64,000 bases of DNA from Orrella dioscoreae (GTDB lineage: Bacteria; Pseudomonadota; Gammaproteobacteria; Burkholderiales; Burkholderiaceae_B). The notes beneath the pieces were generated by a model. It was not told the DNA's origin, made no database searches, and saw only the letters and a list, made by a program, of their open reading frames with translations. Every line of letters begins with the position of its first letter. The stretch's first letter is position 1. A program made the translations under genes and the position numbers. Positions 34,416 through 43,655 of the stretch are shown here, piece after piece. Location: the NCBI RefSeq assembly GCF_900089455.2, contig NZ_LT907988.1, forward strand, positions 3,348,001-3,412,000, read 5' to 3'.

Positions 34416-35741
34416 ATGCTGGAAGACAAAGCCACCCGTATCACCCTGTTCAGCCTGCGCAGCGCGCCGATGCGCGCCTTCCACCTGACCTGGCTGGCCT
34501 TTTTCGTCTGCTTCTTCGCCTGGTTCGCGTGCGCGCCGCTGATGCCGGTGATCGTGCAGGCGTTCTCGCTGACGCCCGAACAGGTGGCCAACATCAACAT
34601 CGCCGCGGTGGCGGTGACCATCCTGGTGCGCATGCTGGTCGGCCCCCTGTGCGACCGCTACGGCCCGCGCCGCATCTACACGGGGCTCATGACGCTGGGC
34701 GCGCTGCCCGTCTTCGCGCTGGCCTTCGCGGACGATTACCTGACCTTCCTGCTCTGCCGCCTGGGCATCGGCGCCATCGGCGCCAGCTTCGTCATCACGC
34801 AGTACCACACCTCGGTCATGTTCGCGCCCAACGTGGTGGGCACGGCCAACGCCACGACCGCCGGCTGGGGCAATGCGGGCGCCGGCGCCGCCCAGGCCCT
34901 GGTGCCGCTGCTCTTCTCCGCCATCCTTTTCCTGGGCGTGGACACGGCCCAGGCGTGGCGCGGCGCCATGCTGGTGCCCGGCGCCGCGCTGCTGGCCATG
35001 GCCTGGCTGTACTGGCGCTACACCCAGGACTGCCCGCAGGGCGACTACGCGACGCTGCGCCGCGACGCCGCCAGGCTGCCGCCGCGCAAGGGAGGCTGGG
35101 CCAGCTTCCGCCAGGCCTGTGGCAACTACCGGGTGTGGATGCTGTTCCTGACCTACGCGGCCTGCTTCGGCGTGGAAGTCTTCATGCACAACATCGCCGC
35201 CATCTACTACGTCATGCATTTCGACTTCTCGCTGCGCGACGCAGGCCTGGCCGCCGGCACCTTCGGCCTGCTTGCCCTCTTCGCCCGCGCGCTGGGCGGC
35301 TGGCTCTCGGACAAGGCCGCCGCCCGCTGGGGCCTGGATGTGCGCGCCAGCCTCCTGTGCCTGCTCATCATCGGCGAAGGCCTGGGACTGCTGTGGTTCT
35401 CGCAGGCGTCCGGCGCCGTCATGGCGATCCTTGCCATGCTGGTCTTCGGCCTCTTCACCCACATGGCCTGCGGCGCCACCTATGCGCTGGTGCCCTTCGT
35501 GGACCGCAAGGCCCTGGGCGGCGTGGCCGGCATCGTGGGCGCGGGCGGCAACGTCGGCGCGGTGGCGGCGGGCTTCCTGATGAAGGAAGTGGGCGACATG
35601 CAAGGCACGCTGCTGTGGCTCGGCGCCTTCGTGGCGGTGTCTTCGCTGTGCGCGCTGGCCGTGCGTTTCTCGGCCGAACACAAGGCAAATGAAGCCGCGC
35701 TGCGCGACCGCGCGCTGGCCGCCGGCGGCCTCGCGCGATAA
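34416..35741 (+). CDS. Nitrate/nitrite MFS transporter (NarK/NasA type)
   Basis: The 441-residue protein has about 12 membrane helices. The nitrate signature of the NNP family is present in both halves: the G-rich segment NATTAGWGNAGAGAAQALVP (helix 5) and GVAGIVGAGGNVGAVAAGFL (helix 11). The motif DRYGPRRIYTG lies between helices 2 and 3. It imports nitrate for assimilation by the next gene, whose ATG lies 10 bp downstream of its stop. The ATG at 34416 has GGAG upstream; upstream in-frame starts would extend into the leader. Confidence 0.93.
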   Translation: MLEDKATRITLFSLRSAPMRAFHLTWLAFFVCFFAWFACAPLMPVIVQAFSLTPEQVANINIAAVAVTILVRMLVGPLCDRYGPRRIYTGLMTLGALPVFALAFADDYLTFLLCRLGIGAIGASFVITQYHTSVMFAPNVVGTANATTAGWGNAGAGAAQALVPLLFSAILFLGVDTAQAWRGAMLVPGAALLAMAWLYWRYTQDCPQGDYATLRRDAARLPPRKGGWASFRQACGNYRVWMLFLTYAACFGVEVFMHNIAAIYYVMHFDFSLRDAGLAAGTFGLLALFARALGGWLSDKAAARWGLDVRASLLCLLIIGEGLGLLWFSQASGAVMAILAMLVFGLFTHMACGATYALVPFVDRKALGGVAGIVGAGGNVGAVAAGFLMKEVGDMQGTLLWLGAFVAVSSLCALAVRFSAEHKANEAALRDRALAAGGLAR

Positions 35742-35751
35742 GGAGCCCGCG

Positions 35752-38700
35752 ATGCCTGCCGGCCAAGTCAAGACTGCCTGTCCGTATTGCGGCGTGGGCT
35801 GCGGCATGATCCTGCACGTCGAGGACGGTCGGGTCGCCAAGGTGTCAGGCGATCCGGAACATCCCAGCAACATGGGCCGGCTGTGCACCAAGGGCCTGTC
35901 GGCGCACGTGCCGATCAGCGATGCCGGACGGCTGCGCCAGGCCTACGTGCGCCGCGCGCGCGGCCAGGACCCCGTGCCCACGCCCATGCAGGACGCCATC
36001 GCCGAGACGGCGCGCAGGCTGGGCGGCATCCGCGATGCGCATGGCCCGGACGCGATCGCCCTGTATGTGTCGGGCCAGATGTCGCTGGAGGCGCAATACC
36101 TGGCCAACAAGCTGGCCAAGGGATACCTGCGCACCGCACACATCGAATCGAATTCGCGGCTGTGCATGGCCAGCGCGGCCAGCGGCTACAAGCTCTCGCT
36201 GGGCGCCGACGGGCCGCCTGGCTCATACGAGGACTTCGACCGCAGCGACCTGTTCTTCGTGATCGGCGCGAACATGGCCGACTGCCATCCCATCCTGTAC
36301 CTGCGCATGATGGACAGGGTGAAGGCCGGTGCGCGTCTCATCGTCGTCGACCCGCGCCGCACCGCCACGGCCGAGAAGGCCGGCCTGCACCTGGCGCCCC
36401 GGCCAGGCACGGACCTGGCGCTGCTCAACGGCCTGCTGCACCTTCTGCACGCCGAAGGCCGCGTGGACCCGGCCTTCATCGCCGCGCACACCGACGGCTG
36501 GGACGACATGCCCGCCTTCCTGGCCGGCTATGCGCCCGCGCATGTCGCTGGCATCACCGGCCTGTCCGAGCAGGACATCCGCCAGGCCGCCGACTGGATC
36601 GGCGAGGCCGGCGAGTGGATGAGCTGCTGGACCATGGGCCTGAACCAGAGCACGCACGGCACCTGGCACACCAACGCGCTGTGCAACCTGCACCTGGCCA
36701 CCGGCAAGATCTGCCGGCCAGGCAGCGGCCCGTTCTCGCTGACCGGGCAACCCAATGCCATGGGCGGGCGCGAGATGGGCTACATGGGCCCCGGCCTGCC
36801 CGGCCAGCGCAGCGCGCTGGATCCGCGCGACCGCGAGGAAGTGGAAGCGTCGTGGGGGCTGGCGCCCGGCACGCTGCGCACGGACGCAGGCAATGGCACC
36901 GTGGATCTCTTCGCACGCATGGCGCAAGGCGAGATCAAGGCCTGCTGGGTCATCTGTACCAATCCGGCCGCCAGCGTGCCCGACCGCGACACGGTGGCGG
37001 CCGGCCTGCGCGCGGCCGAGCTGGTCATCACGCAGGATGCCTTTCTCGACACGGAAACCAACCGGCACGCCGACATCCTGCTGCCCGGCGCGCTGTGGGC
37101 CGAGGCCGACGGCGTGCTCATCAACTCCGAGCGCAACCTGACGCTGACGCCGCGCGCCGTCGACCCGCCTGGCGAAGCCTGGCCCGACTGGCGCATCATT
37201 GCCGCCGTGGCCACCGGGTTGGGCTATGGCGATGCGTTCCGCTACGACACCGCCGCCGACGTCTTCGCGGAAATCACCCGCCACGCCAACCCGCGCACCG
37301 GCTATGACCTGCGCGGGGCCAGCCACGCGGCACTGCGCGAAGCGCCGATCCAGTGGCCCTGTGCGCCGGGCGAGGCGCGGCTGCGCCATCCGATCCGCTA
37401 CGTGCGCCACGCCGACGGCCAACGGACGCTGCGCTTCCCCACCGCCAACGGCCGGGCGCGCTTCCACGCGCGGCCCTACGCGCCGCCCGCCGAGCTGCCC
37501 GACGCCGACTACCCGCTGGTGCTGAACACCGGCAGGCTGCAGCACCAATGGCACACCATGACCAAGACGGGCAAGGTGGCCATGCTGAACAAGCTGAACC
37601 CCAAGCCCTTCGTGGAAATCCATCCGCAGGATGCCGCGGCGCTGGGCATCGCGCCCCAGACCCCGGTGGAGATACGTTCGCGGCGTGGCCGCGCCGTGCT
37701 GCCCGCCGTCATCAGCGATCGCGTGCAGCCGGGCAGCTGTTTCGCGCCGATGCACTGGAACGATGTCCAGGGCGACGCGCTGTCCGTGAACGCCGTCACC
37801 AGCACGGCCGTGGACCCCGTCTCCTTGCAGCCCGAATTGAAGTTCTGCGCGGTGGCGCTGGCCCCCGTGGCCGCGCCGCAAGCCGTGCCCGACGACGCAG
37901 GCAGGGCCGCCCCCCTGCCGGCCCCCACGGCGACGGCAGGCGCGCCCGTGCTTGCGCTGGATGCCCTTTCTGCTGCCCTGGGCCTGGGCCCCGCGGCGCC
38001 GCCGCCACTCGACGAGCAGGAGCGTCTGTATGTGAGCGGCCTGCTGGCAGGCCTGCGGGCGGCGGAGACCCTGTCCGGCGACCCGCAAGGCGTGCCCGTC
38101 GTGCCGCCCCAGGCGCCGCTCAATCCCTCGGCACGAGTGTGGCTGGACGGCATGCTGGCCGGCCTCTACAGCCGTGTCGCCCTGCCGGCCAACGACACCG
38201 CCGCCCCGGCCCCGGCACCTTTGCGCATCGTGGGCAGCCGCCCGAAAGTGGCACTGCTGTGGGCCTCGCAGACCGGCAACATCGAATCGCTGACCGAACA
38301 CTACGCCACCCTGCTCATGGAGGCCGGGTTCGATATCCGTGTCGCCTGCATGGCGGACTTCCCGGTGGCCCACTTCGCCAAGGTCCAGTACGCGCTATGC
38401 CTGACCAGCACCTTCGGCGACGGTGATCCGCCCGACAACGGCCAGGCGCTGTGGCAGGCCTTGCAGGCGGATGACGCGCCGCGCCTGGACGGCCTGCGCG
38501 TCGGCGTGCTGGCCTTCGGCGACCGCAACTACGACAGCTTCTGCGGACACGGCCGACGGCTGGATGCGCGCCTGGCCGAGCTGGGCGCCATCCGCCTGGC
38601 GCCACGCGTGGAGTGCGACGTCGACTTCCAGCCCCAGGCCGACAACTGGCTCACGCAGCAGATCGCCTGCATCAAGGCGGACGATGCCGAGCGTCATGCC

Positions 38701-39849
38701 GCCACCCCGCGCGCGCCGACGTCCGGCACCGCCGCCACCAAGGCAAGTCCCGCGCCTGCGCGCCTGCTGGGCAACACGCGCCTGAGCGGGCCCGGCGCGG
38801 CGAAGGACACGCGCTGCGTCGCACTCTCGCAGGAAGCGGGCGGCCTGGACTACGAAGCGGGCGACGCCCTGGGTGTCTGGGCCCGCAACTGTCCTGAACT
38901 GGTCGAGGAAATCCTGCACCTGGTGCACTTGCCCGCGGATGCGCCCGTCACTGTCGGCGGGCTGGGCGAACTGGCGCTGGGCGAGGCGCTGGCCTGCCAT
39001 TTCGACATCACGCGCCCGACGCCCGAGGCGCTGGCAAGCATCGCCGCGCGCACCGGCAACACCGCGTTGGCGGCGCTGCTGGAGGCGCCGCGCAAGGCCG
39101 AGCTGAAGCACTGGCTGTGGGGCCGCCAGCTGGCCGACGTGCTGCATGAGTCCCCCATGACCTTGACCGCCCAGGAACTTGTGGGCCTGCTCAAGCGCAT
39201 GCAGCCGCGCCTGTACTCCATCGCTTCCAGTCCCCGCGCGCATGCCGGGGAAATCCACCTGACCGTGTCGGCCGTGCGTTATCACAATGGCCGGCGCGCA
39301 CGGAAAGGCGTGGCCTCGACCTTCCTGGCCGATCGCGCCGGGGACGGCCACGTGCCGGTCTTCGTGCAGAAGTCGGCCCATTTCCATCCGCCGGCGCAAG
39401 GCGACGTGCCCATCATCATGGTTGGCCCGGGCACCGGCATCGCGCCTTTCCGCGGCTTCCTGCATGACCGCCGCGCCACCGGCGCGCGCGGGCGCAACTG
39501 GCTGTTCTTCGGCGAACAGCACGCGGACAGCGGCTTCTATTACCGGGACGAACTGGACACCATGCGCCAGGACGGGCTGCTGAGCCGCCTGGACCTCGCC
39601 TTCTCGCGCGACCAGGCCCGGAAGACCTATGTCCAGGACCGCATGCGCGAGCAAGGCGCGCAGCTCTGGTCCTGGCTGCAGGATGGCGCGCACTTCTATG
39701 TCTGCGGCGATGCGTCCCGCATGGCCAGGGACGTGGACACCGCGCTGCGCGAGATCGTCGCCCGGCAGGGCGCAATGTCCGACGAAGCCGCCGGCGAGTT
39801 TGTGACGGGACTGGCGCGCGACAAGCGCTATCTGCGCGACGTGTACTGA
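35752..39849 (+). CDS. Assimilatory nitrate reductase fused to a CysJ-like flavoprotein reductase
   Basis: This is a 1365-residue single chain. Residues 1-60 hold a [4Fe-4S] site (Cys10, 13, 17, 45), and a molybdopterin oxidoreductase core runs to about 715 with the likely Mo ligand Cys138 in NSRLCMASAASG. A linker of about 115 residues follows. A flavodoxin domain begins near 830 (LLWASQTGNIE), then a ferredoxin-reductase-like FAD/NADPH unit (about 1000-1365) with RLYSIASSP and MVGPGTGIAPFRGFLHDRRA. The fusion supplies electrons from NADPH in cis, replacing a separate NasB. It is preceded by AAGGAG. No nitrite reductase follows it. Confidence 0.95.
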   Translation: MPAGQVKTACPYCGVGCGMILHVEDGRVAKVSGDPEHPSNMGRLCTKGLSAHVPISDAGRLRQAYVRRARGQDPVPTPMQDAIAETARRLGGIRDAHGPDAIALYVSGQMSLEAQYLANKLAKGYLRTAHIESNSRLCMASAASGYKLSLGADGPPGSYEDFDRSDLFFVIGANMADCHPILYLRMMDRVKAGARLIVVDPRRTATAEKAGLHLAPRPGTDLALLNGLLHLLHAEGRVDPAFIAAHTDGWDDMPAFLAGYAPAHVAGITGLSEQDIRQAADWIGEAGEWMSCWTMGLNQSTHGTWHTNALCNLHLATGKICRPGSGPFSLTGQPNAMGGREMGYMGPGLPGQRSALDPRDREEVEASWGLAPGTLRTDAGNGTVDLFARMAQGEIKACWVICTNPAASVPDRDTVAAGLRAAELVITQDAFLDTETNRHADILLPGALWAEADGVLINSERNLTLTPRAVDPPGEAWPDWRIIAAVATGLGYGDAFRYDTAADVFAEITRHANPRTGYDLRGASHAALREAPIQWPCAPGEARLRHPIRYVRHADGQRTLRFPTANGRARFHARPYAPPAELPDADYPLVLNTGRLQHQWHTMTKTGKVAMLNKLNPKPFVEIHPQDAAALGIAPQTPVEIRSRRGRAVLPAVISDRVQPGSCFAPMHWNDVQGDALSVNAVTSTAVDPVSLQPELKFCAVALAPVAAPQAVPDDAGRAAPLPAPTATAGAPVLALDALSAALGLGPAAPPPLDEQERLYVSGLLAGLRAAETLSGDPQGVPVVPPQAPLNPSARVWLDGMLAGLYSRVALPANDTAAPAPAPLRIVGSRPKVALLWASQTGNIESLTEHYATLLMEAGFDIRVACMADFPVAHFAKVQYALCLTSTFGDGDPPDNGQALWQALQADDAPRLDGLRVGVLAFGDRNYDSFCGHGRRLDARLAELGAIRLAPRVECDVDFQPQADNWLTQQIACIKADDAERHAATPRAPTSGTAATKASPAPARLLGNTRLSGPGAAKDTRCVALSQEAGGLDYEAGDALGVWARNCPELVEEILHLVHLPADAPVTVGGLGELALGEALACHFDITRPTPEALASIAARTGNTALAALLEAPRKAELKHWLWGRQLADVLHESPMTLTAQELVGLLKRMQPRLYSIASSPRAHAGEIHLTVSAVRYHNGRRARKGVASTFLADRAGDGHVPVFVQKSAHFHPPAQGDVPIIMVGPGTGIAPFRGFLHDRRATGARGRNWLFFGEQHADSGFYYRDELDTMRQDGLLSRLDLAFSRDQARKTYVQDRMREQGAQLWSWLQDGAHFYVCGDASRMARDVDTALREIVARQGAMSDEAAGEFVTGLARDKRYLRDVY

Positions 39850-39899
39850 CCCCTCCGCGGTCCCGGCCTGGCAGCGCCCCCAGAAACGCGTGCCCCCGA

Positions 39900-40214
39900 T
39901 CAGCCAGGGTTGCGCATCTGCAGGAAAGCCGCATCCATCCATCGGGCCAGGTTCACGTCGCGCTGGCTCAGGCCCTGGATCTCGTGCGTGGCCAGCACCA
40001 CCTCGACGTCGGCATACACATTGCGCCACTCCGGGTGATGAGCCAGTGCCTCGGCCTGCATCGCCACGCGTGTCATGAAGCCAAAGGCCGCGTTGAAATC
40101 CTTGAAGCGGAAATGGCGCGCGATGGCGTCGCGGCCAGGCACCTGCCTCCAGTCAGGCAGCTCGGCCAGGACGGTTGGCAGGGCAAGTCGGGCCGGGGGC
40201 GTGCGCGTGGCCAT
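39900..40214 (-). CDS. phhB: Pterin-4a-carbinolamine dehydratase
   Basis: The 104-residue protein has the family signature [20 protein letters not shown] and the tail [14 protein letters not shown]. It dehydrates 4a-hydroxytetrahydrobiopterin, recycling the cofactor of phenylalanine hydroxylase. No phhA is seen nearby. The ATG at 40214 has GGAG at 8-bp spacing. It is 37 bp after the glycolipid-binding-like gene on the same strand. Confidence 0.93.
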   Translation of the reverse strand: MATRTPPARLALPTVLAELPDWRQVPGRDAIARHFRFKDFNAAFGFMTRVAMQAEALAHHPEWRNVYADVEVVLATHEIQGLSQRDVNLARWMDAAFLQMRNPG

Positions 40215-40251
40215 GGCGGGGTCTCCAGGTAGGGGGACGGCGCTGCGCGTG

Positions 40252-40824
40252 TCAGGCGCGGCGGAACAGATCGGGATAGTCCAGCACGAAGCCGTCGGCA
40301 TCCACCGAGATGTCGCGCCGGAAGTCGGCGTCCAGCGATTCGAAGCGATGCCGTCCGCCGGCCAGCCGCGTATAACGCTGCGGCGCCTTCGACAGTGCCA
40401 GGCCGGGCCAGCCGACGTGGACGACATGGATCTCGGCCGACGCGCCCTCTGCCAGGTCCAGGCGACGGATGGGCAATGTATTGGTGGCGGGCGACACGCT
40501 CAGGTCGACATCGATGGCGCCCGCCAGTTCAGGCAAGGGCGCGCCCCCTTCAGCGGTCCAGCGCCCGTGTCCATCGGACTGCAGCTGGATGGAACAGGCG
40601 CTGCCCACCTCCTGGATGAACAGACGGCGCGTGCGCCAGGCCGCGTCGACATGCAGGCGATACCGCAAGGCGCCGCGCTGGCCCGAGTCGGCCTGCATCA
40701 CGACAACGGCATCGAAGATCGTGCCGCCAGCCAGGGTCTGCACGTGCAGGTGTTCCAGGCTGGGGGAGGCCAGCCCCTCCCAGCGCAAGGTCAAGGGAGT
40801 GGCGGTGTCGGTGCGAGTATCCAT
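40252..40824 (-). CDS. Putative glycolipid-binding domain protein (DUF1089 type)
   Basis: This 190-residue soluble protein matches the family named putative glycolipid-binding. Recognisable parts are [16 protein letters not shown], the core [20 protein letters not shown], and the C-terminal [16 protein letters not shown]. It has no signal peptide or membrane segment. The family's real function is poorly known. The ATG at 40824 is the only good start. Confidence 0.85.
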   Translation of the reverse strand: MDTRTDTATPLTLRWEGLASPSLEHLHVQTLAGGTIFDAVVVMQADSGQRGALRYRLHVDAAWRTRRLFIQEVGSACSIQLQSDGHGRWTAEGGAPLPELAGAIDVDLSVSPATNTLPIRRLDLAEGASAEIHVVHVGWPGLALSKAPQRYTRLAGGRHRFESLDADFRRDISVDADGFVLDYPDLFRRA

Positions 40825-40882
40825 GCAGGCAGCATAAAGCGGATCCGCCAGCAAAACCGTAACGGGAAGCGCCCCGCACGGC

Positions 40883-41245
40883 TTAGCGGTAGGGTTTGAC
40901 CAGCGTCGCCAGGGCCGGCGACTGCAGCAGGTCGAGGCACTGCATGACGTGCAGCGGCTCGCCGCTCTTGCTTTGATAGGGCTTGGCAAGATGCGTGCCG
41001 ACCAGGGCCGCGATCTCGCCATAGACGTCGGCGTCAGCCGAGCCCAGTTCGACATAGGCGCCGGACGCACGGCGCGCATCGGCGCCGAAGGACGTATCGG
41101 GGAAGGCGCGCTGCAGGCATTGGCTGACCGCGAATTTTTCCAGGCGCTGCGCCTCGGATTGTTGGGGCGCTTCCCGCGTGGCGGGCGCCCCGCAGGCCAC
41201 CAGCGGCCAGGCCAGTACGCTGGCCATGATCCATCGACGATTCAT
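40883..41245 (-). CDS. tai4: Tai4-type immunity lipoprotein of a type VI amidase
   Basis: The 120-residue protein has a signal peptide ending in the lipobox LVAC (Cys18), so it should be a periplasmic lipoprotein. The mature part is small and helical with two further Cys (VSQCLQ and VMQCLD), as in Tai4 proteins, and a C-terminal LDLLQSPALATLVKPYR. Its ATG overlaps the stop of the amidase gene (ATGA), so the two are made together. It should bind and block Tae4 in the periplasm, protecting against sister-cell attack. Confidence 0.85.
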   Translation of the reverse strand: MNRRWIMASVLAWPLVACGAPATREAPQQSEAQRLEKFAVSQCLQRAFPDTSFGADARRASGAYVELGSADADVYGEIAALVGTHLAKPYQSKSGEPLHVMQCLDLLQSPALATLVKPYR

Positions 41246-41703
41246 TTCAACTCCCACAGGCTCGCTCGCGTCGACTCGGCAAAATAGCACGAGTCCGAGC
41301 ACATGGTGCCGTTCCACAGCGTGGCGTGGCCGGAGGCATCGCTCCAGATGGACACGTCAAAGACCAGGATGCCCTTCTTTCCCGCGAAGTTCGCCGCCGT
41401 CGGCTTCTCGCAGGTGTGCTCGGGCTTGCCGAACAGCGCGTCGAGGTGAGGCACCAGATCCTTGACGCGGTACAGATAGCGGGCCCCGCCGTCACCCGAG
41501 GACACCGCTCCGGCATTGGCCGTGATGGGGAAACCCGTCTGGTTCAGCACGTAGCTCATGCGGATGGCGCAGGCATTGGTGAAGATGCCCCCATCGATAT
41601 TGCGCTTCACCTTGCCGCCGATGACCTGGCCCACGTGGGCGACCGAGCCGGCGACTCGCGAGAAGGCCGCCCAGGCCAGGTTGAAATTGGGTCGCTGCGC
41701 CAT
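41242..41703 (-). CDS. tae4: Tae4-type peptidoglycan amidase effector (T6SS)
   Basis: This 153-residue NlpC/P60-like enzyme has catalytic Cys45 in FTNACAIRMSYVL, His126 in ASGHATLWNG and Asp137. These match Cys44, His126 and Asp137 of the Salmonella Tae4. Cys135 and Cys139 near the C-terminus could form a disulfide. Tae4 cleaves the D-Glu to meso-DAP bond of peptide stems. There is no signal peptide, as expected for delivery by T6SS. The immunity gene follows with a 3-bp overlap. No Hcp, VgrG or T6SS structural genes are in the window. AGGGG precedes the ATG. Confidence 0.93.
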   Translation of the reverse strand: MAQRPNFNLAWAAFSRVAGSVAHVGQVIGGKVKRNIDGGIFTNACAIRMSYVLNQTGFPITANAGAVSSGDGGARYLYRVKDLVPHLDALFGKPEHTCEKPTAANFAGKKGILVFDVSIWSDASGHATLWNGTMCSDSCYFAESTRASLWELK

Positions 41704-41821
41704 GATTCCCCTGCTTGCCGGTTGATGGTGCCGGGAACCTTATCGGGCGCGTGCGACCCCTTTCATGACAGGAAAAAGTCCGTTACGCAGCCTTGCGGGG
41801 CGTCACACTTGGCGAGCGGTG

Positions 41822-42649
41822 TCACCCGTAGCGGTACAAGCCCGCCGGATTGTCGACCAGGATGCGCTGCAGGACCTGGGCATTCCCCGCCCATACGCCG
41901 AGCAATGCCAGCAGATTCGCCTCGTCGGGACGCCGCGCCTGCCCCGGATGCGGCCAGTTGCTGGCCCAGAGGCAGCGCTCGGGATAGCGGCGCGCCAGTT
42001 CCGCCGCCAGGCGGCCCACGTCGTCATAGCCCGGCGCACCGATGCGGGAAGTCTCATACGGCGCAGACAGCTTCACCCAGGTATTGCCCGCGTCCAGCAG
42101 GCGGCACAGGCTGTGCCAGCCGGGGTGATCCAGCCCCACGGGCGCCAGGAACTTGCCCGTGTGATCGATGACCAGCGGCGTGGGCAAGGCGGAAAGCAGA
42201 GGCTCGTAGGCCGGCAATTCACGGCCATCAAGCTGCAGGTTGATGATCCAGCGCCACGGCGCGATACGCGCGGCCATCACCGGCAGGTCGTGCCAGCCCA
42301 GCAAGGATTGCGCGCCAGGGATCATCATGAAGCGCACGCCGCGCACGCCGGCACGATCCCACTGCGCCAGTTGTTCCTCGGCGGTATCGGTGGCGAAGGT
42401 CAGGATGGCGCGCGCCGCGTCGCCGCCCTGCCGCAAGGCATCCAGCGTGCAGCGATTGTCCAAGCCATAGCCCACGGGCTGCACGATGACCGCGCGCGAC
42501 AGGCCCAGGCGGGCGCGCAGCGCCAGGTAATCCTCCCAGCGCGCACCCTCCGGCGCGACAGCGGGCGCGGGCATGGGGTAGCGGTCGGGGGCATAGACAT
42601 GCAGATGCGTGTCGCAGGCGCCGGATGGAAGCGCCAGGACCTCAGGCAT
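41822..42649 (-). CDS. Amidohydrolase-family (LigI-like) lactonase/hydrolase
   Basis: The 275-residue TIM-barrel enzyme has the N-terminal metal motif DTHLHVY, the barrel segment VIVQPVGYG, LVIDHTGKF, and the C-terminal WASNWPHP. These match the 2-pyrone-4,6-dicarboxylate lactonase group of the amidohydrolases, whose members hydrolyse lactones of sugar acids or pyrones. It overlaps the dehydrogenase gene upstream by 8 bp, so the two are translationally coupled and belong to the LacI operon. The exact lactone is unknown. Confidence 0.88.
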   Translation of the reverse strand: MPEVLALPSGACDTHLHVYAPDRYPMPAPAVAPEGARWEDYLALRARLGLSRAVIVQPVGYGLDNRCTLDALRQGGDAARAILTFATDTAEEQLAQWDRAGVRGVRFMMIPGAQSLLGWHDLPVMAARIAPWRWIINLQLDGRELPAYEPLLSALPTPLVIDHTGKFLAPVGLDHPGWHSLCRLLDAGNTWVKLSAPYETSRIGAPGYDDVGRLAAELARRYPERCLWASNWPHPGQARRPDEANLLALLGVWAGNAQVLQRILVDNPAGLYRYG

Positions 42650-43655
42650 GGTTCGCGCCCGCCGCCATGAAACGCTCACGGAAACGCGTGGCGTGGTCGA
42701 GGTTCAGGGCGCCCGCCGGCGCTTCGCCGCGCAGCATCGCCCCCACCTGCGCGACCGTGTCCAGCGCCTGGTGCGCCACGGCTTGCGGCGTGAGACCGCC
42801 GACATGGGGCGAGGCGATGACCTTCGGGTGCGCAGCCAGCGTCGGGCTGGGCATCTGGTCCGGCGCCCTGCCCACGTCCAGCGCGCAGCCCGCCAGGCGG
42901 CCGGCATCCAGCGCGCGCAACAGCGCCGCGTCATCCACCAGCTCGCCGCGCGACGCATTGATGAAGCAGGCCTCCGGCTTCATGGCCGCGAAGGCGGCGT
43001 CATTGAACAGATTGGCGGTCTGCGGCACCGACGCGGCCAGACAGACCACGTGGTCCGATTGCGCCAACAGGGCCGCCAACGTGTCGGCGCGGCGGCACGG
43101 CGCCACATCGGCCTGGAAGGGATCGTGCACGACCACGTCCATGCCCAGCGCCAGACCCAGGCGCGCCAGATAGCGGCCGATGGTGCCGTAGCCCACGATG
43201 CCCAGCGTGGCGCCGGCCAGTTGCCGTCCCATGCGCGGCCGCGGCGCACGGCCCGCGCGATAGTCGCCCACGCCATCCGAGATGCCGCGGTCCAGGTCGA
43301 TCATGGCGCCGACGATCCATTCGGCCACGGAAGGGCCGAAGCCCGGCGAGGCGCGCGTGACCAGCACGCCGTGCTGGCTGGCGGCGGCCAGGTCGATATT
43401 GCTGACATCCACGGCCACGCGGCAGAACGCCACGAGCTCGGGCAGGCTGGCGAAGACTTCGGCTGGCACTGCCGGCACGCGCGCGCCGATGATGACCTGG
43501 CAGCCCTGCGCCGCGTCGATCATCTCGCGCGGCGAGAGCGGCGCGTCCTGCGCGTTGAGCCGCACGTCGGCAAGCGCGCGCAGGCCGGACAGGGCCTGCT
43601 CGCCGTAATAGTTTTCCCGCATGCGCGGGCTGTGGTTCAGGAATACTCGGATCAT
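42642..43655 (-). CDS. D-isomer-specific 2-hydroxyacid dehydrogenase
   Basis: This 337-residue enzyme has a catalytic Arg region (INASRGELVDDAALLRAL), the Rossmann motif LGIVGYGTIGRYLARLGLAL and catalytic His in ASPHVGGLTPQAV. It differs from the dehydrogenase at 3.4 kb. Its start overlaps the stop of the LacI-family regulator by 4 bp (ATGA). With the lactonase-like hydrolase and the divergent TRAP transporter it probably forms an uptake and breakdown route for a hydroxy or sugar acid. Confidence 0.9.
   Translation of the reverse strand: MIRVFLNHSPRMRENYYGEQALSGLRALADVRLNAQDAPLSPREMIDAAQGCQVIIGARVPAVPAEVFASLPELVAFCRVAVDVSNIDLAAASQHGVLVTRASPGFGPSVAEWIVGAMIDLDRGISDGVGDYRAGRAPRPRMGRQLAGATLGIVGYGTIGRYLARLGLALGMDVVVHDPFQADVAPCRRADTLAALLAQSDHVVCLAASVPQTANLFNDAAFAAMKPEACFINASRGELVDDAALLRALDAGRLAGCALDVGRAPDQMPSPTLAAHPKVIASPHVGGLTPQAVAHQALDTVAQVGAMLRGEAPAGALNLDHATRFRERFMAAGANHA

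Noticed and set aside
36223-38373. 716-residue minus-strand frame inside the nitrate reductase gene
   Set aside because: Antisense shadow in a GC-rich gene; no recognisable protein and no promoter.
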